DNA of 12,097 bases from contig CAJBPC010000778.1 of assembly GCA_903957405.1 (NCBI GenBank), forward strand, positions 1 to 12,097, in the 5' to 3' direction. Source of the stretch: an uncultured bacterium. Lineage in GTDB: Bacteria; Bacteroidota; Bacteroidia; Chitinophagales; Chitinophagaceae. A program made the translations under genes and the position numbers. Shown here one piece after another: positions 1 to 7,880 of the stretch (its first letter is position 1; the number at the start of each line of letters is the position of its first letter). The notes beneath the pieces are model-generated. The model saw only the letters and a program-made list of their open reading frames with translations. It was not told the DNA's origin and did no database searches.

Positions 1-2
1 AG

Positions 3-1295
3 GCCGCTTTCAACATGTGCGGCTTTGCGGCCCCCAAAATGGATAAGGTAAGGATCGGATTCATTGGTCTTGGCATGCGCGGACCGGGTGCCGTTGAGAG
101 GATGTCGTTCATAGAAGGCGTCGAAATAAAGGCATTATGCGACAAACTCCCTCAGCGAGCGGAGAAAGCCAACGATATCCTCGTGAAAGCCGGTCTTCCC
201 AAAGCCGTGGTCTACAGCGGGGAAGAGGGATGGAAGGCACTATGCGAACGCAAAGATCTGGATCTGGTGTATATCTGCACCCCATGGCATCTGCACACAC
301 CCATGGCGGTTTATGCCATGAAGAACGGCAAACATGCGGCTACGGAAGTCCCGGCTGCAAAGACCATCGAGGAATGCTGGCAGTTGGTGGAAACATCGGA
401 AAAGACGAGGCGGCATTGCATGATGCTGGAAAACTGCTGCTATGACTTCTTCGAAATGCTCACGCTGAACATGGCGCGCAACGGGGTCTTTGGCGAGGTG
501 CTGCACGCTGAAGGCGCCTATATCCACGACCTCGGCCGCGATTACCTGTTCAATAAAAAAGGCTACGAAAACATGTGGCGGCTGAAAGAGAACCAAGGGA
601 AATACGGTAGCCTTTACCCAACGCATGGTCTAGGCCCCGTGGCCCAGTGCATGAATGTCGGCCGCGGAGACCAGATGGACTACCTGGTGAGCATGACAAC
701 CGATGATTTCACCCTGGCACCCCTCGCAAACGAAATGGCGGAAAAAGATGAATTCTTCAAACCCTTCACCGGTAAATCTTACAGGGGGAACATGAATAAT
801 ACCACCATCCGCACGGTCAAGGGCAAGACCATCCTTATCCAGCATGACATATCCTCACCCCGGCCCTATTCAAGAATACACCTCGTCAGCGGCACAAAAG
901 GCGCCGCCAGCAAATGGCCATCCCCGCAACGCATCGCACTTGGTCACAGCTGGCTGAAAGACGCGGAATATAAAGCCCTGGAAGAAAAATACACCCCACC
1001 CATCATCAAACATATCGGTGAGATCGCCAAGAGTGTCGGCGGGCACGGCGGCATGGATTTCATCATGGACTGGAGAATGATCGATTGTCTGCGCAACGGA
1101 TTGCCACTGGACCAGGATGTTTACGATGCAGCAGCCTGGAGCGCCATCGTTCCGCTCAGTGATGCATCGGCAAAGTCACGATCCAGATCGATCGACATAC
1201 CGGATTTCACAAAAGGCTCATGGAAAACCAACAAGCCTCATGACCTCACACTTGATGGTGGAGGGAACACGGGTGTCAGAAAGAAACCGGTATAG
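3..1295 (+). CDS. GH109-type Gfo/Idh/MocA-family protein (5' partial)
   Basis: The reading frame is open to the left edge, so the gene begins upstream; the ATG at 15 is probably internal. GH109 proteins usually carry an N-terminal export signal, which would lie outside the window. Numbering from that ATG gives 426 residues. A Rossmann NAD(P)-binding motif GLGMRG (18-23) opens the nucleotide-binding domain, followed by CTPWHLHTPMA (88-98). The usual EKP motif of Gfo/Idh/MocA dehydrogenases is EVP here (111-113), so the dehydrogenase lysine is missing. Further motifs are MLENCCY (137-143), YPTHGLGP (201-208) and, near the C-terminus, a GGHGGMDF segment and IPDFTKGSWK. These are hallmarks of GH109, whose characterised members remove terminal alpha-N-acetylgalactosamine by an NAD+-dependent redox/elimination mechanism. 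Family assignment is firm; the substrate is not, because many relatives are untested. It converges on nuoN and is functionally unrelated to complex I. Confidence 0.85.
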   Translation, partial: AAFNMCGFAAPKMDKVRIGFIGLGMRGPGAVERMSFIEGVEIKALCDKLPQRAEKANDILVKAGLPKAVVYSGEEGWKALCERKDLDLVYICTPWHLHTPMAVYAMKNGKHAATEVPAAKTIEECWQLVETSEKTRRHCMMLENCCYDFFEMLTLNMARNGVFGEVLHAEGAYIHDLGRDYLFNKKGYENMWRLKENQGKYGSLYPTHGLGPVAQCMNVGRGDQMDYLVSMTTDDFTLAPLANEMAEKDEFFKPFTGKSYRGNMNNTTIRTVKGKTILIQHDISSPRPYSRIHLVSGTKGAASKWPSPQRIALGHSWLKDAEYKALEEKYTPPIIKHIGEIAKSVGGHGGMDFIMDWRMIDCLRNGLPLDQDVYDAAAWSAIVPLSDASAKSRSRSIDIPDFTKGSWKTNKPHDLTLDGGGNTGVRKKPV

Positions 1296-1333
1296 GGCTT
1301 CACGGGAAGATACAGTATGACCACGTCAAACGG

Positions 1334-1376
1334 AAAAGGGGAACCTCAGAGCATTCAGCTCAGGAGCGTTCCCCTT
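1334..1376 (-). terminator. Inverted repeat between convergent genes, likely terminator of the nuo operon
   Basis: A perfect 9-bp inverted repeat, AAGGGGAAC at 1336-1344 and GTTCCCCTT at 1368-1376, lies between the stop of the GH109-type gene and the stop of nuoN. A smaller internal hairpin (GAGC 1349-1352 with GCTC 1358-1361, loop of 5) sits inside it. Read on the minus strand, the stem runs into TTTT (complement of 1334-1337), a short U tract, so it suits nuo transcripts best. On the plus strand the tail is not U-rich, so bidirectional use is possible but weaker. It starts about 24 bases past the nuoN stop. Confidence 0.65.
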
Positions 1377-1399
1377 CTGCGTATCGAACCGATCGATGG

Positions 1400-2773
1400 T
1401 CAATATGTGAGCAGGTTGAGCAACCAGTCGGGGTGGATCCCGAGTGCGATCACCAGGATGGCCGCCACGAGCAGTGTCGCCTTGAACACGCCGCCGGTGC
1501 GCATGCCCGTGTTGGCCCCTTCCTTGAAGAACATGGATTGTATCACCTTGAAATAATAGTAGATACTCACGGCAGCGCAGAGCACAGCCACGATGACTAG
1601 CCAAAACATGTTGCCGTTCTTCAATGCGGCGACGAGCATGTAGTATTTGGCGAAGAAACCGGCCGTAAGGGGAATGCCCGCGAGGGACAACAAGAAAACG
1701 GTAAGCATCACGGACAGGAAAGGCTCATGCTTCGATAGTCCGTTGAACCCCTCGAAAGTGTAGTCTTTCATCCGCACGAGTACGGCGAATATACCGATCG
1801 TAGCGAGGCTGTAGGCCGCAGCGTATAAGATCAATCCCTGCTTCCCGGTGCTGTTGAGTGCAAATAATGCCAGCATCATGAAGCCTGCCTGAGCGATGCT
1901 AGAATAGGCGAGCATGCGCTTCACGCTCTGCTGGAAAACAGCGGTGATGTTTCCGATCAGCAGCGTCGCAGCGGTGATGATCGCGATGAGCAGCTGCCAC
2001 TGGACATGCATCTTGCCGAATGCATTCTCGAAGAGGCGAAGGAACGCGAAGAAAGCCGCGGCTTTCACGATCGTGGCCATGAAGGAAGTGAACACCGTGG
2101 GTGTGCCGTCATAAACATCGGGCGTCCAGAAATGAAAGGGAGCCGCTGACACCTTGAATGCCATGGATATCATCAAAAGGACCAACCCTGCGGTCGTGAG
2201 CGGAGAGACTGCTGCCATACCCAGGTTGATGCCATCGGTGAAGAAGGTCCCGTGTGCACCATACAACAGGGCGATACCCATCAGCATCAATCCCGTGGAA
2301 AAGGTTCCCATGAGGAAGTACTTTAGTCCGGCCTCGTTGCTTTTGAGGTTTCGCTTATCGCTTGCGGCAAGGATGTACAAAGGGATCGTCATGATTTCTA
2401 TACCGATGAACAACATCAGCAGGGTCTTGAAAGCCGCTACGATGGATACCCCCGTGAGGACGAAAAATATGAGTGCATAGTAGTCTGACACCTGATCCCC
2501 CACGTCTTTCATGTCGGGTCCGGAGAGGATGAAATACAAAAGGGTGCAGACGAACATCACCATCATGAACACAAGGCTGTAGGGCGCGAAGGACATCATC
2601 CCAGAGAGGTTGATGCTGAAGAACTGAACTCCGACAAATTCGAGCCACGCCGCGATGGTCAGCAGGATGATGCCGATGATGGCCATTACCCCGTGGTTGC
2701 GGGTGTTGCGGGTGACGACTCCCGTGTACATCATCACCACTCCCCATAAAGCCGATAAGATGATCGCATTCAT
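1400..2773 (-). CDS. nuoN: NADH-quinone oxidoreductase subunit N
   Basis: This is one of three antiporter-like membrane subunits of complex I that carry proton translocation. The protein has 457 residues, within the usual range, and is almost entirely hydrophobic, with about 14 membrane helices expected. The proton-channel residues are in place: Glu126 in FIGIEIMTIP, Lys207 in MAFKVSAAPFHFW and Lys237 in TIVKAAAFF. TPDVYDGTPT (217-226) is the conserved segment after the TM7 lysine. The start is supported by an AAAGG Shine-Dalgarno-like element 5 nt upstream. It is the last gene of the operon, 16 bp after nuoM, and is followed by a terminator-like hairpin. Nothing is missing or broken. Confidence 0.97.
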   Translation of the reverse strand: MNAIILSALWGVVMMYTGVVTRNTRNHGVMAIIGIILLTIAAWLEFVGVQFFSINLSGMMSFAPYSLVFMMVMFVCTLLYFILSGPDMKDVGDQVSDYYALIFFVLTGVSIVAAFKTLLMLFIGIEIMTIPLYILAASDKRNLKSNEAGLKYFLMGTFSTGLMLMGIALLYGAHGTFFTDGINLGMAAVSPLTTAGLVLLMISMAFKVSAAPFHFWTPDVYDGTPTVFTSFMATIVKAAAFFAFLRLFENAFGKMHVQWQLLIAIITAATLLIGNITAVFQQSVKRMLAYSSIAQAGFMMLALFALNSTGKQGLILYAAAYSLATIGIFAVLVRMKDYTFEGFNGLSKHEPFLSVMLTVFLLSLAGIPLTAGFFAKYYMLVAALKNGNMFWLVIVAVLCAAVSIYYYFKVIQSMFFKEGANTGMRTGGVFKATLLVAAILVIALGIHPDWLLNLLTY

Positions 2774-2778
2774 ATGAA

Positions 2779-2784
2779 CCTTTC
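2779..2784 (-). promoter_or_regulatory. Ribosome binding site of nuoN
   Basis: The minus strand reads GAAAGG here, ending 5 nt before the nuoN ATG. It is one of only two recognisable Shine-Dalgarno-like sites in the operon and fixes the nuoN start. Confidence 0.55.
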
Positions 2785-2789
2785 AAGCG

Positions 2790-4259
2790 TTATTTAGTCT
2801 GTATCCTGTTCAGGATGATATCTGAAGTGTTTTCCACTAGCCTGAACATCGGTTCAGGATATATGCCCACCATGAAGATCAGCACCACGATGACGGAGAG
2901 CACGATGCGTTGATCTTTCCCGATATCGCGCATGGTTTCCGTCAGTATGTTGGTATTCCCGTAAAATACGTGCTTGATCATATTCAGTGTGTATACAGCT
3001 GACAGGATGATGCCGATCCCCGCCACTGCAGCGTACCAGCTGTTGAATTTAAACAGTCCGCTGAACATCAGAAACTCTCCCACGAACGCGTTTGTAAGCG
3101 GAAGGGCCACATTTGCGAGCGCGATGATGACGAGGAATATGGTGAGTGTCGGAGCTTTCTGAGCGATGCCGCCCAGCTCAGAGATCTTCCGGACGCCGAG
3201 CTGCCGTTCAATGAGCTCGATGACGATCCACATGCCGATGATGTTGATGCCGTGGCTGAACATCTGCACCAGGGCCCCGTGCCAGGCATCCTGCTGCAGG
3301 GAAAAAATGGCCGCACACATCAGCCCGATGTGGGCGATGGATGAATAGGCGACGAGTCTCTTCAGGTCGTCTTGCCGCATCGCCATGAGCGATGCATACA
3401 CGACCCCGATGACGGAGAAGCCGATGATGATGTTGTCATAATCCGCGATGACGTCCGGGAAAACAGGCAGCAGCCAACGCATCAGTGCGAACACGCCCAT
3501 CTTCACCATGATGCCGCTGAGTACCATCGTGACGGGGGTTGCAGACTGTTCATAGGCATCAGGCTGCCAGGTATGGAACGGAAACACCGGCATCTTGATC
3601 GCAAACGCGATGAAAAACATCCAGAATAACCAACCCTGCTCGCCGACAGTCAGCTCCGCCCGATAAAAGGAAGCCAAGGCGAAAGACTGGTCAGGGGTCT
3701 TCAGATAGACGTAGAGTATCCCGACAAGCAGCAGCAGCGAACCGACAAACGTATAGATGAAAAACTTGAAAGCCGCCTGGATCCGTTTCTCCCCACCCCA
3801 CATGGATGCCAGAAAATACACCTGTATCAGCGCGAGTTCCCAGAAGAAATAAATCGTAAGCGCATCCAGCGCCATGAACACCCCCATCAGACCTGCCTGT
3901 GCAATGAGCATCAAACCATAAAAAACATTCGGCCTGCGGTAGCTGCCGCGTGAGCTGGCCGCGAAAATAAGCGGGAATGATATCGCGTTTAGCAGGCAGA
4001 GGATCCAGGAGATGCCGTCGAGGGACAGCGTGAAGCTGCTGCCCAATAAGGGTAGCCATACATAGCTTACCTGGGTGAGTGCGAAATGCTCGCTGCCCGT
4101 GAACAGAAGACTGGTACCCGCCACCACCAGGGTGAGGATGGATGACAACATGGACCATGCTTTCGCCCTTTCGCCCTGTTTCAGCATGAAGGTGACGATG
4201 CCGCCAATGAGCGGAAGCCAGATGAGCAAAGCCGGAAAATTATCAAACGCTGATAACAT
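2790..4259 (-). CDS. nuoM: NADH-quinone oxidoreductase subunit M
   Basis: This antiporter-like proton-pumping subunit of the membrane arm has 489 residues. The usual charged residues of the channel are visible: Glu141 in FFWELALIQVYF, Lys222 in AFAIKMPVFPFHTW and Lys253 in GIMVKMGVF. The segment after the TM7 lysine reads WQPDAYEQSATP (231-242), where proteobacterial proteins have a WLPDAHVEAPT-like version; the form here matches what I know of Bacteroidota NuoM. A GAGG element 7 nt upstream supports the start. It lies 15 bp downstream of nuoL and 16 bp upstream of nuoN, so the three large subunits are tightly packed and surely cotranscribed. Confidence 0.97.
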   Translation of the reverse strand: MLSAFDNFPALLIWLPLIGGIVTFMLKQGERAKAWSMLSSILTLVVAGTSLLFTGSEHFALTQVSYVWLPLLGSSFTLSLDGISWILCLLNAISFPLIFAASSRGSYRRPNVFYGLMLIAQAGLMGVFMALDALTIYFFWELALIQVYFLASMWGGEKRIQAAFKFFIYTFVGSLLLLVGILYVYLKTPDQSFALASFYRAELTVGEQGWLFWMFFIAFAIKMPVFPFHTWQPDAYEQSATPVTMVLSGIMVKMGVFALMRWLLPVFPDVIADYDNIIIGFSVIGVVYASLMAMRQDDLKRLVAYSSIAHIGLMCAAIFSLQQDAWHGALVQMFSHGINIIGMWIVIELIERQLGVRKISELGGIAQKAPTLTIFLVIIALANVALPLTNAFVGEFLMFSGLFKFNSWYAAVAGIGIILSAVYTLNMIKHVFYGNTNILTETMRDIGKDQRIVLSVIVVLIFMVGIYPEPMFRLVENTSDIILNRIQTK

Positions 4260-4266
4260 AAGTGTG

Positions 4267-4270
4267 CCTC
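4267..4270 (-). promoter_or_regulatory. Ribosome binding site of nuoM
   Basis: The minus strand reads GAGG within AAAGAGGC, 7 nt before the nuoM ATG. It lies in the 15-bp gap after the nuoL stop and supports the start chosen for nuoM. Confidence 0.55.
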
Positions 4271-4274
4271 TTTT

Positions 4275-6179
4275 TTATGACTTCCAGAACAACTGAATGA
4301 TGAAAAACAGTATGGTGACCGTCACCATGATCAGTATGTATGATCCAACCTGTCCACTCTGCAGCAGACGAAGCTGTCGCCCTCCGCTTTGCACCGCCTT
4401 TCCGATCCCATTGACAAATCCGTCGATGACGACTTTTTCAACGGTGGAAGAAAGGAATCCCGAAAAGGCTTTCAGAGGCTTGCTGATGAGGAATTCGTAG
4501 CATTCATCGACATACCATTTCCGCTCGAGTATCCGCGACAAACCCGTTGACGCCTCATCCCGGAACTGGTAACGGCCATAGGCCCTGATCGCAAAAAATA
4601 TGATCGCGGCTACCGCGACCACGATGCCGCCCATGAGCGCCAGCTCGGTGTTGTGAGGGAGGTGTGTGAGGGACGCCGCACCCTGATTTTTGACATCAAG
4701 CACTGGTGCCAGGTAGGTTTTGAGGCGATGTGCGTCCTTCATGAACACTTCCGGAATGCCGACCAAACCGCCAAAGACCGACAGCAATGCAAGTACCACT
4801 AGAGGAATGGTCATGGCCTTCGGACTTTCGTGCAGGTGTGACGCCATTTCAGCCGTTCCCCTGAAACGTCCCTGGAAAGTCATGGCATATAGCCTGAACA
4901 TGTAAAATGCCGTCATCAGCGCGGCGATCACACCGAGCACATAATAGACGGGATTCTTCAGCAATGCGGCCGTCAGGATCTCATCTTTCGAAAAGAAGCC
5001 GGAGAACGGCGGGATGCCGGCGATCGCGAGGCAAGCCAGCAGAAATGTGATATGTGTGACGGGCATGAATTTCCGGAGACCGCCCATCCTCCGTATGTCT
5101 TGCTCATGGTGCATGGCATGGATCACGCTTCCCGCTCCAAGGAACAACAAGGCTTTGAAGAAGGCATGTGTCATCACATGAAAGATCGCGCCGGTATATG
5201 CGCCTACTCCCAGCCCGAGAAACATGAATCCCAGCTGGCTGACAGTGGAGTATGCAAGTACTTTCTTGATGTCGTTCTGCCGTATGGCGATCGTAGCGGC
5301 AAACAAGGCCGTGGCCAAACCGATGATGGCGATGACCGTCTGCGTGATGGGGGCGAAGTCGAACAGCACATGGCTCCGGGCGATCATGTAGATGCCTGCG
5401 GTGACCATCGTGGCAGCGTGTATGAGTGCGGAAACCGGCGTCGGACCCGCCATGGCATCCGGCAGCCAGGTGAACAGGGGTATCTGTGCAGACTTGCCGG
5501 TAGCCCCCAAAAACAACAGGAGTGTGATGCCGGTCAGCACCGCTGCTGGCACGTCGGGAGCCTGTGCGAAGACTTCAGAGAAATTCGCACTGCCGAAGCG
5601 CTGGATCATCCAGAACACCGCCAACAGAAACCCGAGATCTCCGATCCGGTTCATGACGAATGCCTTCTTCGCGGCATCGTTGTATGCATTGTTCTTGTAC
5701 CAGTAACCGATCAGAAGGTAAGAACAAAGACCGACGCCCTCCCATCCGATAAACATCACCACGTAGTTTGACCCGAGCACCAACAGGAGCATGGAGAAAA
5801 CGAAGAGATTCAGATAGGCAAAATATCGGGCGTAATGCATCTCGCTTTCCTCGTGCATGTATGCCGTAGAATAGACATGGATCAAAGTGCCCACTCCCGT
5901 GATGATGAGCAGAAACAGGGCGGACAGCTGATCCACCTGGAATGAAAAAGGTATGTCGATCTTTCCGGTGTTGATGAAATCGAACAGCGTGACGACCTGC
6001 GGTGTGAAATCGACAGCCCGGGTTTCATGGAAGATCAGCAGGCTGAGCACGAAAGATGCCAGCACTGAACCTACGCCAATGAAGGAGGCGACGGCTTTGG
6101 AGAGCGCGTTACGCCCAAGTCCGTTGAGCAGAAATCCGACAAGCGGAAATAGCGGAACCAGATAGATCAGTTTACTCAT
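4275..6179 (-). CDS. nuoL: NADH-quinone oxidoreductase subunit L
   Basis: This is the largest antiporter-like subunit, at the distal end of the proton-pumping arm. It has 634 residues, a normal length that includes the C-terminal extension forming the long lateral helix. The N-terminal proton-antiporter domain holds FIGWEGVGLCSYLLIG (143-158) with Glu147. The channel domain has GATGKSAQIPLFTWLPDAM (225-243) with Lys229, then GPTPVSALIHAATMVTAG (245-262) with His254. These match the essential Glu, Lys and His positions of well-studied homologues. The last about 20 residues are hydrophobic (MVTVTILFFIIQLF), consistent with the terminal anchor helix. The upstream region has no strong Shine-Dalgarno site. 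It lies 79 bp after nuoK and 15 bp before nuoM. Confidence 0.98.
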   Translation of the reverse strand: MSKLIYLVPLFPLVGFLLNGLGRNALSKAVASFIGVGSVLASFVLSLLIFHETRAVDFTPQVVTLFDFINTGKIDIPFSFQVDQLSALFLLIITGVGTLIHVYSTAYMHEESEMHYARYFAYLNLFVFSMLLLVLGSNYVVMFIGWEGVGLCSYLLIGYWYKNNAYNDAAKKAFVMNRIGDLGFLLAVFWMIQRFGSANFSEVFAQAPDVPAAVLTGITLLLFLGATGKSAQIPLFTWLPDAMAGPTPVSALIHAATMVTAGIYMIARSHVLFDFAPITQTVIAIIGLATALFAATIAIRQNDIKKVLAYSTVSQLGFMFLGLGVGAYTGAIFHVMTHAFFKALLFLGAGSVIHAMHHEQDIRRMGGLRKFMPVTHITFLLACLAIAGIPPFSGFFSKDEILTAALLKNPVYYVLGVIAALMTAFYMFRLYAMTFQGRFRGTAEMASHLHESPKAMTIPLVVLALLSVFGGLVGIPEVFMKDAHRLKTYLAPVLDVKNQGAASLTHLPHNTELALMGGIVVAVAAIIFFAIRAYGRYQFRDEASTGLSRILERKWYVDECYEFLISKPLKAFSGFLSSTVEKVVIDGFVNGIGKAVQSGGRQLRLLQSGQVGSYILIMVTVTILFFIIQLFWKS

Positions 6180-6258
6180 AGCTTGTCCGGGTCACCCCGT
6201 GTTTTTTCAATTCAACACCTATCACGTTAATGCAGATCAATATTCAGCAACTCCCCTA

Positions 6259-6594
6259 TCAATGCTTCAGTCTGTTCAGGAAGTTTATATCCACCGAGTG
6301 TATGTTCCGGTACATCATCACGATGATGGCGAGCCCTACCGTCACCTCCGCAGCAGCCACAACCATGATGAAGAACACGAACAACTGCGCTTCAGTACCC
6401 GCCGTGCTGCCGGGATCGAGCGCTAAACCGGCCAGATGGTGCATCTTTGAAAATGCCACCAGCAAAAGATTCACCGCATTGAGCATGAGCTCGATGCACA
6501 TGAACACCACGATCGCATTCCTGCGGGTGAGCACGCCTGCGATACCGATGCAGAACAATGCGACAGACAGAAAAATGTAATAATTGACCGGCAT
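6259..6594 (-). CDS. nuoK: NADH-quinone oxidoreductase subunit K
   Basis: This small membrane subunit, equivalent to mitochondrial ND4L, has three membrane helices and links the quinone module to the antiporter-like subunits. Starting at MPVNYYIFLS gives 111 residues, close to the usual 100-105. The frame stays open upstream to 6663, but those extra codons are charged and unlike NuoK, so I reject the longer form. Glu35 in FMCIELMLNAVNLLLVAF and Glu83 in VVAAAEVTVGLAIIV are the two conserved in-membrane glutamates. The loop between helices 2 and 3 (about 50-70, with KMHH and DPGSTAGTE) is several residues longer than in typical NuoK, which explains the extra length. A 125-bp gap containing inverted repeats separates it from nuoJ. 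Confidence 0.95.
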   Translation of the reverse strand: MPVNYYIFLSVALFCIGIAGVLTRRNAIVVFMCIELMLNAVNLLLVAFSKMHHLAGLALDPGSTAGTEAQLFVFFIMVVAAAEVTVGLAIIVMMYRNIHSVDINFLNRLKH

Positions 6595-6611
6595 GGTTAC
6601 TTGTTTGCGTG

Positions 6612-6659
6612 TGCGGTTCCGGATCCTGTGGCAGTATGCCCGTGGGTCCGCTCCCCGCA
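6612..6659 (-). other. Imperfect extended hairpin in the nuoJ-nuoK gap
   Basis: The gap contains nested complementary segments: TGCGG (6612-6616) with CCGCA (6655-6659), CGGATCC (6620-6626) with GGGTCCG (6644-6650, one mismatched pair in the minus-strand RNA), and GGCA (6630-6633) with TGCC (6637-6640), around a GTA loop. Together they could form a long interrupted stem ending about 17 nt before the nuoK ATG. There is no U tract directly after it on the minus strand, so it does not look like a terminator. Its function is unknown; RNA stability, processing or translational tuning are possible. Folding was done by eye only. Confidence 0.4.
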
Positions 6660-6687
6660 TCAAAAAATATCAGATACTCTTATGTTA

Positions 6688-6704
6688 AAAATCCCCTCCC
6701 GGGG
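6688..6704 (-). other. Short G/C stem followed by a U run after nuoJ (weak terminator-like element)
   Basis: Read on the minus strand, 16 nt past the nuoJ stop, the sequence is CCCC-GGGA-GGGG followed by ATTTTT. The stem has only 4 G/C pairs with a 4-nt loop, which is short for an intrinsic terminator. Because nuoK must be expressed with the rest of the complex, it could at most attenuate transcription. It is listed as a visible structure with low certainty. Confidence 0.3.
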
Positions 6705-6719
6705 CCCGTTGATTGCTGC

Positions 6720-7220
6720 TCAGTTCTTCTTCCCGATCAGCACGGCACCCACCATTGCGCTCAGGAAAAGCACGCTGCTGAGTTCGAATGCGACCACATA
6801 ATCGGTGAATAACACCTTCCCCAATTGGCTGATCAGACCGATGCTGCCTTCCGCGCCTTCCAATCCCTTCGAACGCAGCTCCGTATCCCTGAGCGCAGCA
6901 ACCAATACCAGCATGAGCGACCCGCTCGCGACGGCACCGGCCATCTTCATCCATTTGTTCTTCTGGGGTTCGGTATCCGCATTCATGTTCATCAGCATGA
7001 TCACGAACAGAAAAAGCACCATGATGGCACCGGCGTAGACGATCATGTTCACGATCGCGAGGAACTGCGCATTCATCAAAATATAATGTCCGGAAATCGC
7101 GAAGAACACCAGGATCAACCACAGCACGCTGTGCACCGGGTTCCTGCTGGTGACCATCATCAATGCACTCAGAATGGCGAGTGCGGATAAAAACCAGAAA
7201 AGTATTTCTGTCGTGCTCAT
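6720..7220 (-). CDS. nuoJ: NADH-quinone oxidoreductase subunit J
   Basis: This membrane subunit, equivalent to mitochondrial ND6, has about five helices. It helps couple quinone reduction to the proton pumps. The protein has 166 residues, normal for bacterial NuoJ. The diagnostic third helix reads IVYAGAIMVLFLFVIML (60-76), containing the conserved Tyr-x-Gly region (Tyr62, Gly64) that forms the pi-bulge helix. The N-terminal helix is followed by SRNPVHSVLWLILVF (25-39), also typical. A hydrophilic stretch (about 78-90, and 110-130) precedes a last helix ending in VGAVLIGKKN. The gene starts 8 bp after nuoI; only a weak GAGAG-like purine element precedes the ATG. Confidence 0.96.
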   Translation of the reverse strand: MSTTEILFWFLSALAILSALMMVTSRNPVHSVLWLILVFFAISGHYILMNAQFLAIVNMIVYAGAIMVLFLFVIMLMNMNADTEPQKNKWMKMAGAVASGSLMLVLVAALRDTELRSKGLEGAEGSIGLISQLGKVLFTDYVVAFELSSVLFLSAMVGAVLIGKKN

Positions 7221-7228
7221 GTCTCTCG

Positions 7229-7804
7229 TTATGCGGTGACGTCCTTACGGACCTTTTCTTTCCTGTCTTCGATCTGACCTTTCGCCAATGAAAAATCTCC
7301 GGGTTCATTCTTCGGATCCGGGATCAGCAGGTCAGGCTTGCCATAAATGAATCCCTTGCGGGTGAAGTTCGCCGGTGCGAAAGTCTCTGACAGGTAGATG
7401 GCATCTTTGGGACAAGCTTCTTCACACAGCCCGCAAAAAATGCAGCGGAGCATGTTGATCTCATACCGTGCCGCGTATTTCTCTTCCCGGTACAGGTGCT
7501 CCTCGCCTTTCATTCGTTCAGCAGCCTCCATCGTGATGGCCTCTGCTGGACAAGCCACGGCACAAAGTCCGCAAGCCGTACACCGCTCCCTGCCCTCTTC
7601 GTCCCGGTTAAGCACATGCAGTCCTCTAAACACCGGGCTGAATGGCCGTTTTTCCTCCGGATACTGTATGGTGGCCTTCTTTTTGAAGATATGGCGGAGC
7701 GTGATCCACATCCCATTCATGATGTTTGGGAGGTAAAGCCGCTCCATGAAATTCAAGGGCTTTAGGTCAAGCACCTTGGCTCTGTTCGTCAATGGTTGCA
7801 TCAT
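7229..7804 (-). CDS. nuoI: NADH-quinone oxidoreductase subunit I (two [4Fe-4S] ferredoxin subunit)
   Basis: This subunit carries clusters N6a and N6b, which pass electrons from NuoG towards N2 and quinone at the junction of the arms. Starting at MMQPLTNRAKV gives 191 residues. Two classical CxxCxxCxxxCP motifs are intact: Cys75, 78, 81 and 85 in CTACGLCAVACP, and Cys121, 124, 127 and 131 in CIFCGLCEEACP. The short linker between them contains EEHLYREEKYAARYEIN, normal for the family. The N-terminal region with MERLYLPNIMNGMWITL (about 20-36) is the amphipathic segment that contacts the membrane subunits. Adjacent ATGs at 7804 and 7801 are equally possible starts. The frame continues to 7837, but the added residues look untranslated. 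No clear Shine-Dalgarno site is present. Confidence 0.96.
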   Translation of the reverse strand: MMQPLTNRAKVLDLKPLNFMERLYLPNIMNGMWITLRHIFKKKATIQYPEEKRPFSPVFRGLHVLNRDEEGRERCTACGLCAVACPAEAITMEAAERMKGEEHLYREEKYAARYEINMLRCIFCGLCEEACPKDAIYLSETFAPANFTRKGFIYGKPDLLIPDPKNEPGDFSLAKGQIEDRKEKVRKDVTA

Positions 7805-7820
7805 GTATCGCTTTAGGTCG

Positions 7821-7833
7821 CCGCCACAGGCAG
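7821..7833 (-). other. Small GC-rich hairpin in the nuoH-nuoI gap
   Basis: On the minus strand CTGCC-TGT-GGCGG can form a 5-bp stem (one G-U pair in RNA) with a 3-nt loop, about 16 nt before the nuoI start. An A-rich stretch lies just upstream of it in the transcript. An 8-bp direct repeat, CACAGGCA on the plus strand, occurs at 7825-7832 and 7873-7880. The role is unknown and the stem is short. Confidence 0.25.
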
Positions 7834-7880
7834 GCAAAAGTATTTTTGTTTGTTGTTTTTCCCAACTTTATTCACAGGCA

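Noticed and set aside
5052..5771. 239-codon open frame on the plus strand opposite nuoL
   Set aside because: It is antisense to the most conserved part of NuoL, rich in His, Arg, Asp and Gly, without family motifs.
6595..6663. N-terminal extension of nuoK
   Set aside because: The extra codons would begin at TTG, are arginine-rich and unlike any NuoK, and cover the structured gap.
6685..7308. 207-codon minus-strand frame overlapping nuoJ and the end of nuoI
   Set aside because: It covers the real nuoJ in another frame and is highly charged with no motif; nuoJ has the diagnostic helix.
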